Shown here one piece after another: positions 32,463 to 37,184 of a stretch of 37,184 nt of DNA. Positions within the stretch are counted from its first letter, which is position 1. Each line of letters begins with the position of its first letter. The notes under the pieces are model-generated. The model saw only the letters and a list, made by a program, of their open reading frames with translations, made no database searches and was not told the DNA's origin. Position numbers and translations under genes: made by a program. Source of the stretch: Paracraurococcus sp049315625 (GTDB taxonomy: Bacteria > Pseudomonadota > Alphaproteobacteria > Acetobacterales > Acetobacteraceae); the NCBI GenBank assembly GCA_049315625.1, contig JBMOJU010000008.1, positions 1-37,184 of the forward strand, in the 5' to 3' direction.

Positions 32463-33506
32463 ATGGGGCGATTGCCCGATTGGCTTCTGCCATGGCTGCC
32501 GCTGCTGGTGCCGTTGGTCGCTGCGCTGGCCGCTGCGCTTCTGGTCGGCGCCCTGGCGCTCGCCTTGCGGCCACGCGGTGGCGGCGACGGCGTGCTGCTG
32601 CTGGCCGACCGGATGGAGGCGCTGTCCGACCGACTGGATGCCGCCGTGGCGGCGCAGAACGAGCGCCTGGGGCGCGCCTTGGCCGACAGCGCCGACCGTA
32701 CCCAGGACAGCGCCCGGCGCATCCATGAACGCCTGGCGGTGATCGACGCGGCCCGGGCGAATATCGAGGCGCTGGGCGGCCAGGTCACGACCCTGGCCGC
32801 CATCCTCGGCAACAAGCAGGCGCGCGGCGCCTTCGGCGAGGTGCAGCTGCGCGACATGCTGGCGGACCGGCTGCCGGCGGATGGCTGGGCCTGGCAGCAT
32901 TCCCTTTCCAACGGCACGCGCTGCGACGCGCTGATCCGGCTGCCTTTCCCGCCGGGGCCGATCGCCATCGACAGCAAATTCCCGCTGGAGGCCTGGCAGG
33001 CGCTGCGCCGCGCGCCGGACGAGGCCGCCCGGCTGCTGGCCGAGCGCCGCATGGCCGTCGATCTCCGCCGCCACGTCGACGACGTCGCGCGCAAATACAT
33101 CTGCCCCGGGGAGACCGCCGAGGGCGCGCTGATCTTCCTGCCGTCGGAGGCGCTGCACGCCGACCTGCATGCCCTGTTCGGCCCGCTGGTGGCGGAGGCC
33201 GGGCGCCGCGGCGTCTATATCGTCTCGCCCGGCACGCTCTGGGCGGTGCTGGGTGCCATGCGCGCGCTGATGCGCGACGTGCGGCTGCGGGCCGAGGCAC
33301 AGCAATTGCGTCTGGAGGTGGCGAAGCTGGCCGCGGAGACCGAACGGCTGGACCGCCGGGTCGGCAACCTGAAGCGGCATTTCTTGGAGATGCAGTCGGA
33401 CGTGCAGCAGATCGAGATCACCGCGCAGCGCATCACCGCCGCCGGCGCCCGGATCGAGGCGGTGGAGATGGACCCGCCGGCGCCCGCGGCGCGGGCCGCG
33501 GAGTGA
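32463..33506 (+). CDS. rmuC: DNA recombination protein RmuC
   Basis: 347 residues. An N-terminal membrane segment (about 8-34, PWLPLLVPLVAALAAALLVGALAL) is followed by a helical, probably coiled-coil region (about 45-105) and the RmuC nuclease-like core: LGNKQARGAFGEVQLRDML, PIAIDSKFPLEAWQAL, GALIFLPSEALHADLHALF, YIVSPGTLWAVLGAMRAL. RmuC family proteins limit DNA inversions at short inverted repeats and are thought to be nucleases. The conserved GEVQL and DSKFP blocks carry the PD-(D/E)XK-like residues. The ATG at 32463 precedes the membrane segment. The stop overlaps the next start (GTGA). Confidence 0.92.
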   Translation: MGRLPDWLLPWLPLLVPLVAALAAALLVGALALALRPRGGGDGVLLLADRMEALSDRLDAAVAAQNERLGRALADSADRTQDSARRIHERLAVIDAARANIEALGGQVTTLAAILGNKQARGAFGEVQLRDMLADRLPADGWAWQHSLSNGTRCDALIRLPFPPGPIAIDSKFPLEAWQALRRAPDEAARLLAERRMAVDLRRHVDDVARKYICPGETAEGALIFLPSEALHADLHALFGPLVAEAGRRGVYIVSPGTLWAVLGAMRALMRDVRLRAEAQQLRLEVAKLAAETERLDRRVGNLKRHFLEMQSDVQQIEITAQRITAAGARIEAVEMDPPAPAARAAE

Positions 33507-34747
33507 GCCTGCTCCAGCTCCAGGCCCTGCTCGGCCTGCCGCTGCTCTGCCTGCTGGCCTGGGCCTGCGGCGGCTGCCGCCGCGGGGTGCGGCCGCGGGT
33601 GGTGCTGGCGGGGCTGGGCAGCCAGCTCCTGCTCGCCGGCGCCCTGCTGCACATCCCGCCGCTGCGCGCCGGATTCGCCGCGGTGGGCGATGCGGTGGAA
33701 GCCCTGGCCCGCGCCACGCGGGCCGGCACCGCGCTGGTCTTCGGCTATCTCGGCGGCGGCCCTCTGCCCTTCGCCGAGGTCGCGCCGGGCGGCAGCTTCA
33801 TCCTGTTCTTCCAGGCGCTGCCGCTGGTGCTGCTGGTCGGCGCGCTTTCGGCGGTGCTGTACCACTGGCGCATCCTGCCGCGGGTGGTGGATGTCCTGGC
33901 CGGCGGGTTGCGCCGGCTGTTCGGCCTGTCCGGTGCCTGCAACCTCTCGGTCGCCGCCAATGTCTTCGTCGGCATGGTGGAGGCGCCGCTGCTGATCCGC
34001 CCCTGGCTCGGCACGCTGACGCGGGCGGAGCTGTTCGTCTCCATGGTCGCCGGGCTCGCCACAATCAGCGGCAACATGCTGGTGGTCTATGCGACCATGA
34101 TCGCGCCGGTGGTGCCCGATGCGGCGGGGCAATTGCTGACCGCCAGCCTGATCGCCGCGCCGGGCTCGATCCTCGCCGCCCTGCTGATGCTGCCGGAGAG
34201 CGAAGCCGCCGCGATCGGGCCGGAGGGGCCGATGCCGCAGCTGTACGACAGCACCATGGATGCGCTGGTACGCGGCACCGCGGATGGGCTGACCCTGCTG
34301 CTCGGCATCATGGCGTCGCTGATCGTCTTCGTGGCGCTGGTGGCGCTGCTGAACGGGATGCTGGAGCCGCTGACCGGGCTGACCCTGCAGCGCCTCGCCG
34401 GTTTCCTGTTCTGGCCGCTGGCCTGGGCCATGGGGGTGCCGGCGGCGGAATGCGCGACGGTGGCGGAGAGCCTCGGCGTGAAGGTCGTGGTGAACGAGTT
34501 CGTCAGCTACCTGCAGCTTGCCGCCAGCGGCGGGGCGGGGCTGGCGGAGCGCAGCCGGGTGATCCTCACCTACGCGCTGTGCGGCTTCACCAATTTCGCC
34601 TCGGTCGGGATCATGGTGACGGGGATGGCGGCGCTGTGCCCCGAACGGCGGGCGGAGATCACCGGGTTGGGGCTGAAGAGCCTGGTGGCGGCGAGCATCG
34701 CCTGCTGCATGGCGGGGGCGACGGTCGGGGTGCTGACGGCGCCGTAG
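33503..34747 (+). CDS. Concentrative nucleoside transporter (NupC family)
   Basis: A 414-residue polytopic inner-membrane protein with about ten hydrophobic segments. CNT signatures: NVFVGMVEAPLLIRPWL (nucleoside and Na+/H+ site), SGNMLVVYATMI, VVVNEFVSYLQLA and YALCGFTNFASVGIMVTGM. CNT proteins import nucleosides with protons or sodium. The GTG start at 33503 overlaps the rmuC stop, so the two are translated together, possibly only because of genome compaction. The frame N-terminal to SLLQLQALLGLPLL agrees with a short cytoplasmic start. Specificity (pyrimidine or purine) cannot be told. Confidence 0.9.
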   Translation: MSLLQLQALLGLPLLCLLAWACGGCRRGVRPRVVLAGLGSQLLLAGALLHIPPLRAGFAAVGDAVEALARATRAGTALVFGYLGGGPLPFAEVAPGGSFILFFQALPLVLLVGALSAVLYHWRILPRVVDVLAGGLRRLFGLSGACNLSVAANVFVGMVEAPLLIRPWLGTLTRAELFVSMVAGLATISGNMLVVYATMIAPVVPDAAGQLLTASLIAAPGSILAALLMLPESEAAAIGPEGPMPQLYDSTMDALVRGTADGLTLLLGIMASLIVFVALVALLNGMLEPLTGLTLQRLAGFLFWPLAWAMGVPAAECATVAESLGVKVVVNEFVSYLQLAASGGAGLAERSRVILTYALCGFTNFASVGIMVTGMAALCPERRAEITGLGLKSLVAASIACCMAGATVGVLTAP

Positions 34748-34797
34748 GCGGGGGCGGGAGTTGGAACCTAGGCGTTGGTAACCATGTCCTTCCGGTC

Positions 34798-35532
34798 ATG
34801 CCGCAGGATGTCACCTACCCGCCGCTCGATACGCCGAAGCCCGTGGCCGAGGGCGTCTGGGTGGTCGATTCCGGCCCGCAGCGGGTGCTGGGCCTGCCGA
34901 TCCCGGTGCGGATGGCGGTGCTGCGCCTGGCGGATGGCGGGCTGTGGCTGCATTCGCCCACGCGCTTCTCGCCCGGCCTGGCCGCCGCGCTGCGGGCGAT
35001 CGGGCCGATCCGCCACCTGGTCTCCCCCGGCACGGCGCATTGGACCCACCTGCAAGCCTGGCAAGCGGCCTTCCCGGAGGCACGGCTCTGGGCGCCGCAT
35101 GGCGTGGTGGAACGCGCCCGGGACCAGGGCACCGCGCTGCGCGCCCATGGCGTGCTCGGGCCGGAGCCGCCGGCCGACTGGGCCGGGCAGATCGATCAGG
35201 AAACGCTGGTCGGCGCCGGCTTCATCGAGATCGCCTTCCTCCACCGTGCCAGCCGCAGCCTGCTGCTCTGCGACACGCTCCAGGCGATGGAGCCGGCCCG
35301 GCTGCCGCGGGCGATGGGGCTGCTGGTCCGCGCGCTTGGCGCCGCGGGCCCGGCGGGCGGCACGCCGCGCCATGTCCGCCTGCTGCTCGCCCGCCACCGC
35401 GACCACAACCGCGCCGCGCTGCGCCGCCTGCTGGCGCTGGACCCGGCGCGGGTGATCTTCCCGCATGGCGCCTGGTTCGAATCCGACGGCGCCGCCCGGC
35501 TGCGGCGGGGTTTCGGTTGGCTGCTGCGTTGA
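34798..35532 (+). CDS. DUF4336 domain-containing protein
   Basis: 244 residues, probably a degenerate metallo-beta-lactamase-like fold. Recognisable parts: GVWVVDSGPQRVLGLPIPVRM, LWLHSPTRFSPGLAAALRAIG, HLVSPGTAHWTHLQAWQAAF and the late ARHRDHNRAALRRLLALD with VIFPHGAWF. Several His/Asp pairs could bind metal, but the classical HXHXDH motif is absent, so hydrolase activity is unsure. Function of DUF4336 proteins is unknown. The ATG at 34798 fits the family start; no clear ribosome-binding site is seen in the 50-base gap after the nucleoside transporter. Confidence 0.82.
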   Translation: MPQDVTYPPLDTPKPVAEGVWVVDSGPQRVLGLPIPVRMAVLRLADGGLWLHSPTRFSPGLAAALRAIGPIRHLVSPGTAHWTHLQAWQAAFPEARLWAPHGVVERARDQGTALRAHGVLGPEPPADWAGQIDQETLVGAGFIEIAFLHRASRSLLLCDTLQAMEPARLPRAMGLLVRALGAAGPAGGTPRHVRLLLARHRDHNRAALRRLLALDPARVIFPHGAWFESDGAARLRRGFGWLLR

Positions 35533-35608
35533 TCATTGCGGCCCGCCGGCCGCGTGACGCAGCTGGGGGTTCGTGGAAGATTGCCGCAAACCCAGAGCGG
35601 AGCCCGCC

Positions 35609-36943
35609 ATGAGCCACCTCGTCCATCGCAGCCTGCGGCAGGATCCGCCCGTCGCCACCCGCGGCGAGGGCATCTTCCTGTACGATCAGGATGGCCGCGC
35701 GATCATCGACGGCTCGGGCGGTGCCGCGGTGGCCTGCCTCGGCCATGGTCATCCCCAGGTGATCGCGGCGATCAAGGCGCAGCTCGACAGCCTGGCCTAT
35801 GCCCATACCGCGCTGTTCTCCTGCGCAAGCGCCGAGGCGCTGGCCGATGTGCTCGTCGGGCATGCGCCGGGCGGGTTGACGCATGCATATTTCTGCTCCT
35901 CCGGCTCGGAGGGCAATGAGGCGGCGATCAAGCTGGCGCGGCAATACTTCCTCGAGATCGGGCAGCCGCGGCGGACCCGCTTCATCGCCCGGCGGCAGAG
36001 CTACCACGGCAACACGCTGGGCGCGCTGTCGGCCGGCGGCAACGCCATGCGCCGCGCGCCGTACGAGCCGCTGCTCTCGCCCGCCTTCAGCCATGTCTCG
36101 CCCTGCTACGCCTACCGCGACCGGGCCGACGACGAGAGCGACGCGCAATACGTGGCGCGCCTGCTGGCGGAGCTGGAAGCCGAGTTCCAGCGGCTCGGCC
36201 CCGACACCGTCATCGGCTTCATGGCGGAGACGGTGGTCGGCGCCACGCTCGGCTGCGCTACCGCGCTGCCCGGTTACTTCGAGGGCGTGCGCGCCATCTG
36301 CGACCGGCACGGCGCACTGCTGATCCTGGATGAGGTGATGAGCGGCATGGGCCGCTGCGGCGCCATGCACACCTGGGAGCAGGAGGGGATCAGCCCCGAC
36401 ATCCAGATCATCGCCAAGGGGCTGGGCGGCGGCTACCAGCCGATCGGCGGCATCCTGGTGCATGGCCGGGTGATCGAGGGCCTCGCCGCCGGCAGCGGCG
36501 CCTTCATGCATGGCCACACCTACCAGGCGCATCCGGTGGCCTGCGCCGCGGCGCTGGCGGTGCAACAGGTGATCGCCGAGGAGCATCTGCTGGACAATGT
36601 CCAGGCCATGGGCGCGCTTCTGGAGCAGCGGCTGGTGGAGCGCTTCGGCAACCACCGCCACATCGGCGACATCCGCGGGCGCGGCCTGTTCTGGGCGGTG
36701 GAGTTCGTCACCGACCGCGCCGCGAAGCAGGTCTTCGACCCGGCCCAGAAACTGAACGAACGGGTGAAGCGGGAGGCCTTCGACCGCGGCCTCGCCTGCT
36801 ACCCGATGGGCGGCACGATCGATGGCCGCCAGGGCGACCACGCCATCCTGGCGCCGCCCTACAATGTCACCGCCGCGCAGGTGGACATGATCGTCGACCG
36901 CTTCGGCGCGGCGGTGGATGCGGCGCTGGCGAGCTGCGGCTGA
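35609..36943 (+). CDS. Class III pyridoxal-phosphate aminotransferase
   Basis: 444 residues, fold-type I. DQDGRAIIDGSGGAAVACLG opens the domain. SSGSEGNEAAIKLARQY binds the PLP phosphate, LLILDEVMSGMGR holds the ring-binding Asp, and K270 in IIAKGLGGGYQPIGG is the Schiff-base lysine. GHTYQAHPVACAAALAV is also typical. It belongs to the broad omega-amino-acid/aspartate aminotransferase family group (pyruvate- or 2-oxoglutarate-linked). The amino donor cannot be predicted, and the isolated context gives no help. The ATG at 35609 matches the conserved N-terminus HLVHRSLRQDPPVATRGEG. Confidence 0.9.
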   Translation: MSHLVHRSLRQDPPVATRGEGIFLYDQDGRAIIDGSGGAAVACLGHGHPQVIAAIKAQLDSLAYAHTALFSCASAEALADVLVGHAPGGLTHAYFCSSGSEGNEAAIKLARQYFLEIGQPRRTRFIARRQSYHGNTLGALSAGGNAMRRAPYEPLLSPAFSHVSPCYAYRDRADDESDAQYVARLLAELEAEFQRLGPDTVIGFMAETVVGATLGCATALPGYFEGVRAICDRHGALLILDEVMSGMGRCGAMHTWEQEGISPDIQIIAKGLGGGYQPIGGILVHGRVIEGLAAGSGAFMHGHTYQAHPVACAAALAVQQVIAEEHLLDNVQAMGALLEQRLVERFGNHRHIGDIRGRGLFWAVEFVTDRAAKQVFDPAQKLNERVKREAFDRGLACYPMGGTIDGRQGDHAILAPPYNVTAAQVDMIVDRFGAAVDAALASCG

Positions 36944-36983
36944 CGCAGCCAATGCGGTTCGGACGACGTGGTCGCGCAACCTT

Positions 36984-36997
36984 CGGCGCCGGCGCCG
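36984..36997. terminator. Palindrome after the aminotransferase gene
   Basis: CGGCGCCGGCGCCG is a perfect 14-base palindrome followed by CGTTTCGG, about 41 bases after the stop codon and 54 before the CsbD start. It could be a weak terminator or simply GC-rich self-complementarity. Confidence 0.25.
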
Positions 36998-37051
36998 CGT
37001 TTCGGCCCCGGAAGCCGGTGCGCTGTCGCGCCGGCCAACGGAGGACCAGTC

Positions 37052-37184
37052 ATGGACAAGGACCGCATTGAAGGCGCTGCCAAGCAGGTCAAGGGCGCCG
37101 TGAAGGACATGGCCGGCAAGGTGACCGGTGACGCCAAGCTGCAGGCCGAAGGCAAGGCCGACAAGGCCGAAGGCAAGGTGCAGA
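37052..37184 (+). CDS. CsbD family stress-response protein (3' partial)
   Basis: The first 44 codons are present before the window ends. MDKDRIEGAAKQVKGAVKDM followed by AGKVTGDAKLQAEGKADKAE is the characteristic CsbD repeat of about 60-70 residues, rich in Lys, Ala, Glu and Gly. CsbD proteins are small, abundant, general-stress-induced and of unknown mechanism. The ATG at 37052 is preceded by GGAGGA at a good distance. Its own promoter should lie in 36944-37051, but no clear stress-sigma motif (GGAAC...GTT) was seen there. Confidence 0.92.
   Translation, partial: MDKDRIEGAAKQVKGAVKDMAGKVTGDAKLQAEGKADKAEGKVQ

Overview
The window looks like chromosome of a very GC-rich alphaproteobacterium. 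The best guess is Acetobacteraceae of the Roseomonas type. This rests on the uniformly high GC content, two Bug-type (tripartite tricarboxylate family) binding proteins, a DUF3297 gene, a paired transglutaminase/N-formylglutamate amidohydrolase locus, and an rpe - heparinase II/III ... purH order that I recall from alphaproteobacteria. No database was searched. There are no rRNA, tRNA, CRISPR, insertion-sequence or phage genes, and no recognisable transcription regulator.

Layout. (1) 1-4757: aerobic phenylacetate catabolism. paaC (partial), paaD and paaE lie on the + strand and converge on paaK, paaI and paaG on the - strand. The three - strand genes overlap by 4 bases at each junction. (2) 4758-5159: a 402-base divergent gap with a strong hairpin and a possible 19-codon leader ORF. 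It precedes two transglutaminase-like proteins and an N-formylglutamate amidohydrolase homologue (5160-7737). (3) 7769-9893: an orphan family-3 solute-binding protein, divergent from a phytanoyl-CoA dioxygenase-like Fe(II) enzyme. (4) 9890-14969: an ABC ATPase, a TonB-dependent receptor, a TonB-like protein and an ABC-2 permease. ATPase and permease resemble the PedB/PedC (LutE/LutF) pair found with PQQ-dependent dehydrogenases, so this may be a lanthanide or PQQ-related uptake locus. (5) 15042-16707: an unfamiliar two-gene unit. It has a 54-codon small protein and, 4 bases later, a 498-residue protein with three Cys-Cys-Cys-His ribbon repeats and a long polar domain. This is the most novel-looking item. 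(6) 16945-18088: a DUF3297 gene and purU. (7) 18194-21633: a sugar-acid style operon (IlvD/Edd dehydratase, RraA-like protein, Bug receptor). (8) 21832-24178: rpe and heparinase II/III. (9) 24179-28866: three glycosyltransferases on the - strand and a divergent porin-like outer-membrane protein, probably a surface polysaccharide locus. (10) 28997-29974: a second Bug receptor behind a very good sigma-54 type promoter. (11) 30074-37184: purH, beta-carbonic anhydrase, rmuC, a NupC-type nucleoside transporter, a DUF4336 protein, a class III aminotransferase and a CsbD gene cut by the window end.

Structure beyond genes. A dispersed repeat of about 105 bases occurs twice in opposite orientations (18092-18197 and 32300-32405). 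In each copy its first bases form the TAG stop codon of the neighbouring gene. A second palindrome-rich element sits between paaD and paaE. Several convergent gene pairs are packed with 0-3 bases between them or share bases in their stop codons.
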